A stretch of 64,000 nt of DNA from Clostridium algifaecis (lineage in GTDB: Bacteria > Bacillota > Clostridia > Clostridiales > Clostridiaceae), in the NCBI RefSeq assembly GCF_017874415.1, contig NZ_JAGGLM010000001.1, forward strand, positions 62,001 through 126,000. The letters run 5' to 3'. The notes under the pieces were generated by a model. It had not been told where the DNA came from and searched no databases. It saw only the letters and a program-made list of their open reading frames with translations. This document shows, in pieces, positions 9,174 to 18,961 of this stretch. Position 1 is the stretch's first letter. Every line of letters begins with the position of its first letter. Position numbers and translations under genes: made by a program.

Positions 9174-10085
9174 ATGTTGGACGTATGTTTGGCTGGATGT
9201 GGTGGAGGAATGCCAACCTATAATAGATTTCTCACTTCAATGGTAGTTTCTTACAAGGGAAGAAAATTGCTTGTAGATTGCGGTGAGGGAACTCAGGTAA
9301 GTTTAAAAATATTTAAGTTAGGATTTAAAACCATAGATGGAATTTTGTTTACACATTTTCATGCTGACCACGTAGCAGGGCTGCCTGGAGTTCTGCTTGC
9401 TATAGCAAATTCAGGAAGGATGGAACCTTTAAGTATAGTAGGACCTGATGGATTAAATAGTGTAATAAATGGATTGAGAGTTATAGCTCCCGAGCTTCCG
9501 TATAAATTGAATATAATAGAATTATCAGGAAAACAAAATTATTCTGAAAGGATAGGAGATTTTAATATAAATATTTTATCTGTAGATCATAGGATTCCGT
9601 GTTTTGCCTATTCTGTATATATGGAAAGGAATAAAAAATTCGATAGAGAAAAGGCTGTTAAAAATAGCGTACCTATTGATATATGGAGCAGACTTCAAAA
9701 GTGTGAAGATGTAAAATATAAAGGAAATTTGTATACACCTGATATGGTACTTGGAGGCTGTAGAAAAGGATTAAAGGTTTCCTACTGTACTGATTCAAGG
9801 CCTATTCCAGAACTGATTGATTTCGCAAAAAATTCTGATTTATTTATATGCGAAGGAACTTATGGTGATGACAAAAAGTTAGAGAAAGCCATTAAATATA
9901 AACACATGTTATTTAGGGAGGCTGCAGAGCTTGCGAGAGAGGCGGATGTAGAGGAATTGTGGTTAACTCACTTTAGTCCCTCCATGATTTCACCTGATGA
10001 TTATCTAAGTGAAACAAGGGAGATTTTTAAAAATACAATATTAGGTGAGAATGGATTAAAGAAAAGTATTAATTTTACATCTTGA
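9174..10085 (+). CDS. rnz: Ribonuclease Z (tRNA 3' endonuclease)
   Basis: This 303-residue metallo-beta-lactamase-fold nuclease removes 3' trailers from tRNA precursors lacking encoded CCA. The zinc motif FTHFHADH gives H61, H63, D65 and H66. Later ligands are in [11 protein letters not shown] (HR loop), CTDSR and LTHFSP. The region between is of normal length for the bacterial short form. It is in the cytosol. An AGAAAGGTG ribosome site precedes the ATG. It is the first gene after a divergent promoter region with birA and is followed 71 bp later by the MFS exporter gene. An arylsulfatase-like relative is the only serious alternative. Confidence 0.85.
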   Translation: MLDVCLAGCGGGMPTYNRFLTSMVVSYKGRKLLVDCGEGTQVSLKIFKLGFKTIDGILFTHFHADHVAGLPGVLLAIANSGRMEPLSIVGPDGLNSVINGLRVIAPELPYKLNIIELSGKQNYSERIGDFNINILSVDHRIPCFAYSVYMERNKKFDREKAVKNSVPIDIWSRLQKCEDVKYKGNLYTPDMVLGGCRKGLKVSYCTDSRPIPELIDFAKNSDLFICEGTYGDDKKLEKAIKYKHMLFREAAELAREADVEELWLTHFSPSMISPDDYLSETREIFKNTILGENGLKKSINFTS

Positions 10086-10156
10086 ATTTAAAACTATGAT
10101 ATAATCAAATGTATAAAACTAACTGAGTGATAGTAAAATTGGAGAAGTGATACTTA

Positions 10157-11593
10157 ATGGAATCATCAAAGAGGGGAATAGTTATTGCCATAATAGTGGC
10201 AATGGTTCTTGCAGCGGTGGAGAGTACAGTTGTGACAATAGCTGTGCCGACTATTGTCAAGGACTTAAATGGTTTCAAACTTATAAGCTGGATATTTTCA
10301 CTTTATTTGTTAACGACTTCTATAACTACACCTGTTTATGGAAAATTTTCTGATTTATATGGTAGAAAAAATACTCTTTCTATTGGAATTGCCGTTTTTT
10401 TACTTGGAAGTTTTTTATGTGGAGTATCTAGAAATATGTATGAATTAATATTTTTTCGCGGACTTCAGGGCATGGGTGCAGGTGCCATATATACGATTAC
10501 ATATACAATAGCTGGTGATGAATTCTCTTTTTCAGAAAGGGCAAAGGTACAAGGCTGGCTTAGCAGTGCATGGGGAATATCAAGTCTGGTTGGACCATTT
10601 ATTGGTGGATTTCTGATAGATACATTGTCATGGCACTGGATCTTTTTCATAAATATACCTTTTGGATTAATTTCTATAGTATTGCTTCAGAAAAATCTTA
10701 AGGAAAACTTTAAAAAGAGGATTGTAAAAATAGATTGTCAAGGAATATTTTTCATGACTGCTGCAATTTCATCACTGCTTTTAGGATTTATGTCAGGTGA
10801 TAGCAATTTGAGAATTGTTTTATGCATTTCAGCTAGCACATTGTTCATTCTCATATTTTATATGGTAGAAAAAAGAGCTGAAGATCCTATTATGCCATTT
10901 GAAATATTTACAAGATCAAATATAATGGTGAATATAATAAGTTTTATATCTTCTTCGGCGTTAATTGGCATCGATGTGTATATGTCTATTTATATACAAA
11001 ATATACGTGGATATGGTCCAACTGTATCTGGAATTGTCATGGCACCTATGTCTGTTACATGGTTTTTATCAGCATTTTTTATTGATAAAAAAATAACTAA
11101 ATATGGTGAAAAAAATGTAATAACATTCAGTTTGCTTATTATAACATTGGGAAGCATATGCTTGTACACTCTGGGGCTGAAATCTTCTCTTATTTTTGTA
11201 ATATTATATGTTTGTATACTTGGATTTGGATTTGGAGGTAGTTTTACAACTATAACTATGGCAGTACAAGATTCTGTCGATTATGATATGAGAGGAGTAG
11301 CTACTGCATCAAATTCTCTTTTGAGAAATTTAGGACAAACTATAGGCGTTAGTATTTTGGGAAATATTTTTAATTTAAGTATCGTAAATTATTTATCTAA
11401 AATAGGTATTTTTAGAGTAAATTCAAATAATTTTTATTCATCTTCAAATATAAATTTAACTATACCTCAGAATATAGTGAAAAACTCATTAAATTCAGGA
11501 TTACATATGATATTTATATGCTTAATTATTTTAAATATAATTTCTTTAGCGTTTTCATTTTCTATTTTTAATAAAATGGAAGAAAAATCATAG
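10157..11593 (+). CDS. MFS multidrug exporter, DHA2 (EmrB/QacA) type
   Basis: This 478-residue membrane protein has about 14 predicted helices. Motif A reads GKFSDLYGRKNTL after helix 2, motif C-like residues appear in GISSLVGPFIGGFLID, and the drug/H+ antiporter start motif is AAVESTVVTIAVPTIVKDL. Family members export hydrophobic or cationic drugs in exchange for protons; the substrate here is unknown. The ribosome site GGAGAAGTG lies 10-12 nt from the ATG. No regulator sits beside it; the nearest MarR gene is about 5 kb away. Confidence 0.88.
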   Translation: MESSKRGIVIAIIVAMVLAAVESTVVTIAVPTIVKDLNGFKLISWIFSLYLLTTSITTPVYGKFSDLYGRKNTLSIGIAVFLLGSFLCGVSRNMYELIFFRGLQGMGAGAIYTITYTIAGDEFSFSERAKVQGWLSSAWGISSLVGPFIGGFLIDTLSWHWIFFINIPFGLISIVLLQKNLKENFKKRIVKIDCQGIFFMTAAISSLLLGFMSGDSNLRIVLCISASTLFILIFYMVEKRAEDPIMPFEIFTRSNIMVNIISFISSSALIGIDVYMSIYIQNIRGYGPTVSGIVMAPMSVTWFLSAFFIDKKITKYGEKNVITFSLLIITLGSICLYTLGLKSSLIFVILYVCILGFGFGGSFTTITMAVQDSVDYDMRGVATASNSLLRNLGQTIGVSILGNIFNLSIVNYLSKIGIFRVNSNNFYSSSNINLTIPQNIVKNSLNSGLHMIFICLIILNIISLAFSFSIFNKMEEKS

Positions 11594-11716
11594 GAAGTTT
11601 GTTAAAAGTATCTCAATAAGCTTGTATAAAATATATAATGAGGTGTATAATTAATTTAAAGAAAAAATATTATTATTTTAATAACTATAAAAAATTATGC
11701 AAGGGAGCTGGTTAAT

Positions 11717-12058
11717 ATGAGTAAATATAAAGTTGGCGATGAATTAATAATAATAGATAATCCTTCAGAAGATGCAAAAAAATTAGAGAATTTGACTAAA
11801 TTAAGCGTAAAAGATAAATTTGCTCAAATTTCATGGGGATTAAAAATAGTAGATGTAGAATATAATAAACCTAATGTTACTTTAACTTATCAGAATTTAT
11901 ATGGAGATGTAAATAAAGTATACGCAATATGCACGGATATAGAAAATTTTGATCATGAAAAAGTCCTTGAAAAAGCTTTACTTAAGGCATTTCAATCAGA
12001 AATTATAAATATAGCAACAATTAAGAATGTAAAGAAAAGTGAAAGATGTTCTTTATAA
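11717..12058 (+). CDS. Small hypothetical protein (113 aa)
   Basis: No characterised family is recognised. The protein is acidic to neutral and soluble, and has no signal peptide or membrane helix. Its N-terminus, YKVGDELIIIDNPSEDAKKLENL, looks like a small beta-barrel (SH3-like or 'KOW-like') start. The middle (LKIVDVEYNKPNVTLTYQNLYGDVNKVYAICTDIENF) looks beta-rich, and a C-terminal helix follows. The AGGGAGCTG ribosome site and clean codon usage support a real gene. It has its own terminator at 12075-12104, so it is a monocistron. Confidence 0.6.
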   Translation: MSKYKVGDELIIIDNPSEDAKKLENLTKLSVKDKFAQISWGLKIVDVEYNKPNVTLTYQNLYGDVNKVYAICTDIENFDHEKVLEKALLKAFQSEIINIATIKNVKKSERCSL

Positions 12059-12074
12059 AAAAAGTATATAAAAA

Positions 12075-12104
12075 AAGAAGATAGTTTGTGCTATCTTCTT
12101 TTTT
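12075..12104 (+). terminator. Intrinsic terminator
   Basis: AAGAAGATAG pairs with CTATCTTCTT across a 6-nt loop and runs into six or more T residues. It ends the 113-residue gene. The A-run before the stem may let it work weakly in the other direction. Confidence 0.9.
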
Positions 12105-12130
12105 ATAAATGAAATTTGAAAAATACGGAC

Positions 12131-12159
12131 TTGACATGAATCTATTTTTAAATTAAAAT
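12131..12159 (+). promoter_or_regulatory. Sigma-A promoter of the carAB operon
   Basis: A consensus TTGACA (12131-12136), a 17-bp spacer and TAAAAT (12154-12159) place the transcript start near 12166. That gives a leader of about 220 nt before carA. Confidence 0.85.
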
Positions 12160-12189
12160 AGTCTTTAAGAATTTAAGTAAAAAATGCAC

Positions 12190-12222
12190 TTTAAATTGGT
12201 CCTGTGAGGCCAGAAAGAGGTA
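12190..12222 (+). promoter_or_regulatory. PyrR-binding RNA element in the carA leader
   Basis: The leader carries GGTCCTGTGAGGCCAGAAAG at 12198-12217, matching the PyrR recognition loop known from B. subtilis pyr leaders (UCCAGAGAGGCU...GAGAAGG type). UMP-bound PyrR should stabilise it as an anti-antiterminator hairpin, allowing the downstream terminator to form. A second copy precedes pyrR at 53313-53340. Confidence 0.85.
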
Positions 12223-12285
12223 TATAAATATGTATAAGTCTTTTTATGTATTTAAAAAAATGAATAGTTTTGTATATAAACATAT

Positions 12286-12340
12286 AGGTAATGGAAAAAT
12301 TATTTCTATAAATAGTTTTTTTATTACCTTTTTATTTTTT
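12286..12340 (+). terminator. carA leader: Attenuator terminator in the carA leader
   Basis: AGGTAAT plus an A-run pairs with a T-run plus ATTACCT (12322-12328), followed by TTTTTATTTTTT. It lies between the PyrR site and carA, so it is the conditional terminator of a PyrR attenuation system. The whole stretch 12105-12387 has no gene and is filled by the promoter, leader and attenuator. Confidence 0.8.
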
Positions 12341-12387
12341 AAAATATATAGGTGTATTTTTACTATGAAAATACAGGAGGCATGTTT

Positions 12388-13437
12388 ATGAAAGCAAAAC
12401 TTATATTAGAAAATGGAATCATTTTTCAGGGAGAAGCTTTTGGCTACCTTGAAGATACTATAGGAGAAGTTGTTTTTAATACCGGAATGACAGGATATGA
12501 GGAGATACTTACAGATCCATCTTATTATGGTCAGATTGTAACAATGACGTATCCTCTTATAGGAAATTATGGTATTAATTTAGAGGATATGGAATCACAA
12601 TGTCCTAAGGTTAAAGGTTTCATAGTTAGAGAAAATTGCAATAAATCCAGTAATTTTAGATCAGAGCTGGAGCTTGAAGATTATTTGAAGTTAAATAAAA
12701 TTATGGGGCTTTCTGGAATTGACACAAGAGCACTTACTAAGATACTTAGAAATAAGGGAACTATGAAGGGAATAATAACTGTAAAAGATGTAGATTTTGA
12801 TAATGTAAAGGATGAAATAGGAGATTTTTCAAATAAAAATGCAGTAAGAGAAGTAACAACTAAAGAAAATTACTCTATAGATGGAGAAGGAAAACACGTT
12901 GCTGTTATAGATTTTGGAATTAAAAATGATATAATAAAAAATTTAACAGACAGAAAATGCAAAGTTACAGTATTTAGAGAAGATGTAAAAGCGGAAGAAG
13001 TATTAAAGGTAAATCCTGATTTAATATTTTTATCAAATGGACCTGGAGACCCATGTGATTTAGGAAGTGAAATAGAAAACATAAAAAAACTTATAGGAAG
13101 AAAGCCTATAGTTGGAATATGTTTAGGACATCAACTTCTTGCACTTGCACTTGGAGGAAGTACAGCTAAATTGAAGTTTGGGCATAGAGGCTGCAATCAT
13201 CCGGTTAAGGATTTAAAGCACAACAGAGTACATATAACATCCCAAAATCACGGCTATTATGTAAATAAACTTCCAGAAGGAATGGAGACAACACATATAA
13301 GTCTTAATGATGGAACTATAGAAGGAATGAGACATAAGGAACTTCCTATTTTCTCTATACAATTCCATCCAGAAGCATGTCCAGGACCTGCTGATAATAA
13401 TTATATATTTGATGAATTTCTAAAATATGCGCTTTAA
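12388..13437 (+). CDS. carA: Carbamoyl-phosphate synthase, small (glutaminase) subunit
   Basis: This 349-residue subunit hydrolyses glutamine and passes ammonia to CarB. The N-terminal domain (LENGIIFQGEAFGY, FNTGMTGYEEILTDPSYYGQIV, SGIDTRALTK) is typical of CarA. The class I glutamine amidotransferase domain starts near residue 165, with nucleophile Cys in GICLGHQLLALA and the His/Glu pair in QFHPEA. ATG 12388 lies 7 nt after AGGAGG (12375-12380); the ATG at 12382 is too close. It forms an operon with carB, 37 bp downstream, under PyrR attenuation. Confidence 0.96.
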   Translation: MKAKLILENGIIFQGEAFGYLEDTIGEVVFNTGMTGYEEILTDPSYYGQIVTMTYPLIGNYGINLEDMESQCPKVKGFIVRENCNKSSNFRSELELEDYLKLNKIMGLSGIDTRALTKILRNKGTMKGIITVKDVDFDNVKDEIGDFSNKNAVREVTTKENYSIDGEGKHVAVIDFGIKNDIIKNLTDRKCKVTVFREDVKAEEVLKVNPDLIFLSNGPGDPCDLGSEIENIKKLIGRKPIVGICLGHQLLALALGGSTAKLKFGHRGCNHPVKDLKHNRVHITSQNHGYYVNKLPEGMETTHISLNDGTIEGMRHKELPIFSIQFHPEACPGPADNNYIFDEFLKYAL

Positions 13438-13474
13438 ATAAATTAATATAGGATATTGAGAGGAGATAGGGTTT

Positions 13475-16400
13475 ATGCCTTTAAATAAAAGTATTAAAAA
13501 AGTATTAGTTATAGGATCGGGACCAATAATTATAGGTCAGGCAGCGGAATTTGATTATTCAGGTACACAGGCCTGTGAATCTTTAAGAGAAGAAGGAGTA
13601 GAGGTTATACTTATAAACAGTAACCCAGCTACCATAATGACAGACAGGGAGGTAGCGGATAAAGTTTATATAGAACCTCTTACTGTAGAATTTGTAGAAA
13701 AAGTTATAAAGAAGGAAAGACCGGACAGCTTACTTGCAGGAATGGGCGGACAGACAGCACTTAACCTTGCAGTTGAGTTAAGCGAAAAGAAAATACTTGA
13801 AAAGTACAATGTCAATATAATAGGTACTTCTATACAGTCTATAAAAAAAGGTGAAGACAGAGAAATTTTTAGAGATACTATGAATAAAATAGGTGAACCT
13901 GTGGTAGAAAGTGAAATAATAACTGACATAAAGAGTGGAAAAGAATTTGCAAAGAAAATAGGGTATCCTGTAATTGTAAGACCTGCGTATACACTTGGAG
14001 GTACAGGCGGTGGAATTGCAAATAATGAACAGGAACTTGAAGATATACTGGAGACAGGACTTGAGTTAAGTTCTATTGGTCAGGTGCTTCTTGAGAGAAG
14101 TATAAAAGGCTGGAAGGAAATAGAGTACGAAGTTATGAGAGATGGCTTTGGAAACTGTATAACTGTATGTAATATGGAAAATATAGATCCAGTTGGAATT
14201 CATACAGGAGACAGTATTGTTGTTGCACCAAGTCAAACTCTTTCAGATAAAGAATACCAGATGCTTAGAACTGCCTCTATCAATATAATAAATGAAGTTG
14301 GAATAGAAGGAGGCTGTAATGTACAGCTTGCACTTAACCCAAATTCTTTTGAGTATGCAGTTATAGAAATAAATCCAAGAGTCAGCCGTTCATCGGCACT
14401 TGCATCAAAAGCTACAGGGTATCCTATTGCGAAAGTGGCCGCAAAAATTGCACTTGGATATGGTTTGGATGAGATAAAGAATGCAGTTACAAAGGAGACT
14501 TTTGCATGTTTTGAACCATCTCTTGATTATGTAGTGGTTAAGATCCCCAAATGGCCTTTTGATAAATTCCAGGGAGCAGATAGGGAACTTGGAACAAAGA
14601 TGATGGCAACAGGTGAGATTATGGCCATAGGAAGCAATTTTGAAGCTGCATTTTTGAAGGGAATAAGATCACTTGAAATAGGAAAATATTCACTTGATTA
14701 TGATAAATTCAAAAATCTCAGTATGCTTGAACTTAAAGATAGAATTGTATACCCTGACGATGAGAGAATATTTGCTTTATCTGAGATGATAAGACGTGGA
14801 TATAGAGTGGAAAAATTAAGCGAAATTACAGGAATGGATAAATTCTTTATATATAAATTTAAGTGGATAATAGATCAGGAAGAAAAGCTTAAATTAAGCA
14901 CTATAGATGATCTTGACAAGGACTGGTTAAGCCTTCTTAAGAAAAAAGGGTTTTCGGATAAGGGAATAGCTGATATGTTAAAGGTATCTCCTGATGAGGT
15001 ATATAAACTTAGAACTATATGGAATATAAAGCCGGCATATAAAATGGTAGATACCTGCGGCGGAGAATTTGAAGCACTTTCACCTTATTATTATTCAACC
15101 TATGAACAGGAAGATGAAGTAAAGGTATCAGATAATAAGAAGGTAATTGTAATAGGCTCTGGACCAATAAGAATAGGTCAGGGAATAGAATTTGATTATG
15201 CATCAGTTCACTGCATAAAGATACTTAAAAAGCTAAATATAGAGACAATTATCATAAACAACAACCCTGAAACAGTTAGTACGGATTTTGATATTTCAGA
15301 TAAATTATATTTTGAACCTATAACTGAAGAAGAAGTACTTAGTGTAATTGACAAGGAAAAACCTTATGGAGTAATACTTCAATTTGGCGGTCAGACAGCT
15401 ATAAAGCTTGCTGAATTCTTAAAAGAGAAAAATATAGCAACACTCGGAACCACAGCAGATCAAATAGATACAGCTGAAAACAGGGAAAAATTTGATGAAC
15501 TTCTTGAAAATCTTAACATATCAAGACCAAAGGGAAAAGGTATATGGACAATAGATGAAGGACTGAAGGAAGCACAGAAAGTTGGCTTCCCTGTACTTGT
15601 AAGACCATCTTATGTACTTGGTGGTCAGGGAATGGAAATAACTTATAATGAAAAAGAACTTGTATATTATTTGTCGAAGGCATTTGCTAAAGACAAGAAA
15701 AATCCTATACTTATAGACAAATATTTGATGGGAAGAGAAATAGAAGTAGATGCTATATGCGATGGAGAAAATATACTTATACCTGGGATCATGGAACATC
15801 TGGAAAGAGCTGGTGTGCATTCGGGGGATAGTATAACTATGTATCCAAGTCAAAATATAACCAGGGAAATAAAAGATAAGATACTTGATTATACTAAAAA
15901 ACTAGCTTTGGGAATAGGCATAAAAGGTATGATAAATATACAGTTTATAGAGTACAGGGGAGAGCTATACGTAATAGAGGTTAACCCAAGAGCTTCAAGA
16001 ACTGTTCCTTATATAAGCAAGGTTACGAATGTACCTATAGTTGATATAGCTACAAGAGTAATGCTCGGTGAAAAACTTAACGACATAGGTTATGGAACTG
16101 GAATTTCAAAAGAGCCTAGTATTGTTGCTGTAAAAGTTCCGGTTTTCTCAACTCAAAAACTGCCAAATGTTGAGGTTTCACTTGGACCTGAAATGAGATC
16201 TACGGGAGAGGTACTTGGAGTTGGAAAAAATCTTACAGAGGCACTTTATAAAGGATTTATTGCGGCTAATATGTTTTCAAATAGCAGTATAAAGACAATA
16301 CTTGCAACTATAAGTGATCATGACAAAGAGGAATTTTTGCCTATAGCAAAAGAAATAAATAAGCTTGGAATAAAATTTGCAGCAACTAAGAATACAGCAA

Positions 16401-16681
16401 AGCTTTTAAGGGACAATGGAATAGAAGTAAAAGAAGTTAGGAAGATGAAGGAAGAAAAACCTAATATAATAGATACTATAAAAAATGAAGACGTAGATCT
16501 TGTTATAAACACACCAACTAAAGGAAATGATTCCAAAAGGGACGGTTTCCATATAAGGAGAACTGCTATTGAAAGAAATATAGAAGTCATAACATCTCTT
16601 GATACATTCAGAGCTATGACAAAGGTAAAAGCCAATAATGTAGATGAAGATGAGCTTGATGTATTTTCAGAATACAGATAA
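13475..16681 (+). CDS. carB: Carbamoyl-phosphate synthase, large subunit
   Basis: At 1068 residues this is full length. It makes carbamoyl phosphate from bicarbonate, ammonia and two ATP for pyrimidine and arginine synthesis. The two homologous ATP-grasp halves begin at about residues 1 ([21 protein letters not shown]) and about 550 ([19 protein letters not shown]). Each contains [12 protein letters not shown] or [12 protein letters not shown] and a GG(Q)TALN-type segment. The C-terminal MGS-like allosteric domain (from about residue 930, [16 protein letters not shown]) binds effectors. AGGAGATAG precedes the ATG. A terminator follows at 16718-16764. Confidence 0.97.
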   Translation: MPLNKSIKKVLVIGSGPIIIGQAAEFDYSGTQACESLREEGVEVILINSNPATIMTDREVADKVYIEPLTVEFVEKVIKKERPDSLLAGMGGQTALNLAVELSEKKILEKYNVNIIGTSIQSIKKGEDREIFRDTMNKIGEPVVESEIITDIKSGKEFAKKIGYPVIVRPAYTLGGTGGGIANNEQELEDILETGLELSSIGQVLLERSIKGWKEIEYEVMRDGFGNCITVCNMENIDPVGIHTGDSIVVAPSQTLSDKEYQMLRTASINIINEVGIEGGCNVQLALNPNSFEYAVIEINPRVSRSSALASKATGYPIAKVAAKIALGYGLDEIKNAVTKETFACFEPSLDYVVVKIPKWPFDKFQGADRELGTKMMATGEIMAIGSNFEAAFLKGIRSLEIGKYSLDYDKFKNLSMLELKDRIVYPDDERIFALSEMIRRGYRVEKLSEITGMDKFFIYKFKWIIDQEEKLKLSTIDDLDKDWLSLLKKKGFSDKGIADMLKVSPDEVYKLRTIWNIKPAYKMVDTCGGEFEALSPYYYSTYEQEDEVKVSDNKKVIVIGSGPIRIGQGIEFDYASVHCIKILKKLNIETIIINNNPETVSTDFDISDKLYFEPITEEEVLSVIDKEKPYGVILQFGGQTAIKLAEFLKEKNIATLGTTADQIDTAENREKFDELLENLNISRPKGKGIWTIDEGLKEAQKVGFPVLVRPSYVLGGQGMEITYNEKELVYYLSKAFAKDKKNPILIDKYLMGREIEVDAICDGENILIPGIMEHLERAGVHSGDSITMYPSQNITREIKDKILDYTKKLALGIGIKGMINIQFIEYRGELYVIEVNPRASRTVPYISKVTNVPIVDIATRVMLGEKLNDIGYGTGISKEPSIVAVKVPVFSTQKLPNVEVSLGPEMRSTGEVLGVGKNLTEALYKGFIAANMFSNSSIKTILATISDHDKEEFLPIAKEINKLGIKFAATKNTAKLLRDNGIEVKEVRKMKEEKPNIIDTIKNEDVDLVINTPTKGNDSKRDGFHIRRTAIERNIEVITSLDTFRAMTKVKANNVDEDELDVFSEYR

Positions 16682-16717
16682 AAATATTAAAAATATAGTT
16701 TAAATTAAAAATATAAA

Positions 16718-16764
16718 GGTATATGCAATTAATTGATTAAAAGAATTGTATATACCTGTTTTTT
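16718..16764 (+). terminator. Intrinsic terminator of carAB
   Basis: GGTATATGCAATT pairs with AATTGTATATACC (one mismatch) across a 13-nt loop, followed by TGTTTTTTG. Confidence 0.85.
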
Positions 16765-16818
16765 GTTAGCATGCTAAATATTTAAAACATAAAAGATATA
16801 TAATTTAAAGTTATTTTA

Positions 16819-16869
16819 TTGACTAATCATTTGACTGATGATATTATAATAAAATATTAGTTGCCTAAT
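16819..16869 (+). promoter_or_regulatory. Promoter and probable MarR-type operator
   Basis: TTGACT (16819-16824), 17 bp and TATTAT (16842-16847) form a promoter. Just downstream, ATTAG-TTGC-CTAAT (16856-16869) is an inverted repeat of the kind MarR dimers bind. A related sequence, GACTAATCATTTGACTGAT, spans the -35 region. Their placement suggests autorepression of the next gene; this is inference. Confidence 0.55.
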
Positions 16870-16895
16870 TAAATGTAAACAAAAGGAGAAACAAA

Positions 16896-17348
16896 ATGGG
16901 AAATGAAAAAACTGATTCACTTTATATTGTATTTTCTCAAATCATGAAGTTACATTATTATCGTACATATACTTTATTTGAAAAAATAGGAATTTATCCA
17001 GGACAACATGCTCTGCTTTTTGCATTAAGTAAAAACAATGGACAGAGTCAAAAAAAATTATCTGAAGAGTTATGTATAAAACCAGCAACTATTACAGTAA
17101 CTATCAAAAGAATGGAGAAAATTGGACTTGTTGAAAGAAAACATGATACAAGTGATCAAAGAATATATAGAGTATATATAACTGAAAAAGGCAGAAAAAT
17201 ATGCACTGAACTTATACGTATGATGAAGGTAATAGACAGGGAATGTTTTGGAAATTTTACATATGAGGAAAAAATAATAATGAGAAGATTGCTTATGCAG
17301 GTTAGGGATAATCTCTCGGTAGCTTGCAGTGAAAAATTAAAAATATAA
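16896..17348 (+). CDS. MarR family transcriptional regulator
   Basis: This 150-residue winged-helix dimer protein has the MarR core: helix-turn-helix QSQKKLSEELCIKPATITVTIKRMEKIGLVERK near residues 48-82, then the wing DTSDQRIYRVYITEKGRK. The ligand and target are unknown. An AAAGGAGAAAC ribosome site precedes the ATG. A promoter with an overlapping inverted repeat upstream suggests self-regulation. No obvious efflux gene or enzyme follows; the next gene, 75 bp on, codes for a kinase-like protein. Residue pattern gives no hint of a redox cysteine switch. Confidence 0.88.
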   Translation: MGNEKTDSLYIVFSQIMKLHYYRTYTLFEKIGIYPGQHALLFALSKNNGQSQKKLSEELCIKPATITVTIKRMEKIGLVERKHDTSDQRIYRVYITEKGRKICTELIRMMKVIDRECFGNFTYEEKIIMRRLLMQVRDNLSVACSEKLKI

Positions 17349-17423
17349 TTGGATTATTTTGGAGTCAATTAAACATCTATTAAGTCATAGAATATATTAA
17401 CAGCAATTATGGAAGGTAACGTT

Positions 17424-18011
17424 ATGAATAAAAATGTTGGCTATTATATTCAGTTGGATGATAGGGGGGAAAAGCTTCTCAGAAGTGGAGAATTTTTGGG
17501 GGTGGGACATAATGGAATAGTGTATTTGCTCCCGCATAACAGGGTTATTAAAATTTTCAAAAGCAAAGTTGTATGTGCAAGTGAGTATAGCATTCTTAAA
17601 AAAACAAGTAAAAGTAAACACTTTCCTGATATTTATTTTTGTGGTTCACACTATATTGTGAGAAGTTATGCAAAAGGTGAGAGACTTGATTATTATATTA
17701 AGAAAAATGGTTTAAATCACAAGATATGCAGTAACTTAATTAAACTTTTAAAAGAATTTAAAAAACTTAAGTTTACGAAACTTGACATAAGGTGCAAAGA
17801 TTTATACTTAGATGATAATTTTTATATAAATGTTATTGATCCTAAAAATAACTATTCTAAAAGATGCATTTATCCAAGACATTTAATGAAAGGGTTAAAT
17901 AATTTGGGTGTGCTTGGAGATTTTTTAAATGTAATTCACAGTGAGTATAATGAGGTCTATGATGACTGGAGTTTTAGAATAGAAAGATATCTAAAAAGAG
18001 GAATAAAGTAA
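17424..18011 (+). CDS. Minimal protein-kinase-like protein (195 aa)
   Basis: The N-lobe of a eukaryotic-like kinase is recognisable: glycine loop GVGHNGIVY, the VIKIF lysine, and an Glu-bearing helix (ASEYSILKK). Then come hinge and C-lobe elements with KLDIRCKDLYLDDN in the place of the catalytic loop and VIDPKN in the place of DFG. The C-lobe is much shorter than the normal 150 or more residues, so this resembles RIO/LPS-kinase-like minimal kinases or a pseudokinase. ATG 17424 follows GGAAGG (17411-17416) by 7 nt. It may be co-transcribed with the MarR gene. The substrate is unknown. Confidence 0.6.
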   Translation: MNKNVGYYIQLDDRGEKLLRSGEFLGVGHNGIVYLLPHNRVIKIFKSKVVCASEYSILKKTSKSKHFPDIYFCGSHYIVRSYAKGERLDYYIKKNGLNHKICSNLIKLLKEFKKLKFTKLDIRCKDLYLDDNFYINVIDPKNNYSKRCIYPRHLMKGLNNLGVLGDFLNVIHSEYNEVYDDWSFRIERYLKRGIK

Positions 18012-18014
18012 AAA

Positions 18015-18050
18015 TCTAAGGGACAACTTTTATAATTTAGTTGTCCTTAT
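18015..18050 (+). terminator. Probable hairpin terminator
   Basis: AAGGGACAAC pairs with GTTGTCCTT across an AT-rich loop. The T-tract after it is weak (ATATTAATG), so termination may be partial. Confidence 0.5.
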
Positions 18051-18124
18051 ATTAATGTATTGAAATTAACTTTAGTGTATAATTATATAGAAATTACTAT
18101 AATTTTTATACTGGGAGTGTTTAT

Positions 18125-18961
18125 ATGATTTTTATAGCAGCGGCTTTGTATTGTGAGGCAAAGCCTTTTATAGATAGATTTTCTTTGAAAAGAGACAATA
18201 CTTCAAATAAATTTCAAGTATTTAAAAATGATGATGTTATTTTTATAGTTACAGGAACAGGAAGTATAAATATAGCCTGCGGGTGTACTTACTTGATAAC
18301 TAAATTTGAAGCAAATAAATATGACACATTTTTAAATGTTGGGATTTGTGGAAGCATCGATTATAATGTGAAAATAGGTACAGCAGTACTATGCAATAAA
18401 ATAATAAACAATTCAGACAAGAGAGAATTTTATCCTGACATGATATTTAAGCATCCATTTAAAGAGGGAAGCATAGAGAGTTTTAATAATGTAGTAAAAA
18501 AATCAAGCTTAAATGACAATATATGTGGAGATTTTGTGGATATGGAATCAGCTGCTTTTTTTGAAGCTGTATCTATATTTATGCCGCAGCATAGAATTTA
18601 TTGTTTGAAAATTGTATCTGATTATCTAGATAGCGATAATTTAAAAAAAGAGGATGTTGCAAATTTAATTAAATTCAATTGTGAGAATATATGCAGCTGG
18701 ATACTTGATATAAACAGTGAAATTGCAAAACCAAAGGATATTTTTTCTGAAAGGGATATGGATTATATAAGTGAAATAGTGGATAATCTAAAATTATCTG
18801 TTTCCATGCAGAATGAATTAAAAAAATTAGCGAAGGGTTATAAAATTAGGAATGAAAATTTGATACTGGCTTTGGAGCCTTTTACCCAGATTTATTGTCA
18901 ATCCAAATATGAGGGGAAGATGTATTTTGAAAAACTTGTTGAACAGCTTGAAATGTTCTAG
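18125..18961 (+). CDS. MTAN-like nucleosidase/phosphorylase paired with spore photoproduct lyase
   Basis: The first ~200 residues match the PNP/UDP phosphorylase fold of 5'-methylthioadenosine/SAH nucleosidase. Catalytic Glu is in LYCEAKPF near residue 11, the ribose-binding motif reads VDMESAAFFE, and the catalytic Asp is in KIVSDYLDSDN. The core is shorter in the middle than true MtnN, and a ~75-residue helical C-terminal extension is added. A separate canonical mtnN lies at 48426-49118, so this is a specialised paralogue. Its 3' end overlaps the lyase gene by about 35 nt, implying co-translation. I infer it may hydrolyse 5'-deoxyadenosine made by the radical SAM partner. A GGGAG ribosome site precedes the ATG. 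Confidence 0.72.
   Translation: MIFIAAALYCEAKPFIDRFSLKRDNTSNKFQVFKNDDVIFIVTGTGSINIACGCTYLITKFEANKYDTFLNVGICGSIDYNVKIGTAVLCNKIINNSDKREFYPDMIFKHPFKEGSIESFNNVVKKSSLNDNICGDFVDMESAAFFEAVSIFMPQHRIYCLKIVSDYLDSDNLKKEDVANLIKFNCENICSWILDINSEIAKPKDIFSERDMDYISEIVDNLKLSVSMQNELKKLAKGYKIRNENLILALEPFTQIYCQSKYEGKMYFEKLVEQLEMF

Noticed and set aside
10147-10353. 68-codon frame overlapping the start of the MFS gene
   Set aside because: Different frame from the MFS protein, Cys/Asn-rich product, no family; the MFS frame is clearly coding.
12352-12387. Extended N-terminus of carA
   Set aside because: It covers the AGGAGG at 12375-12380; CarA homology starts at 12388.
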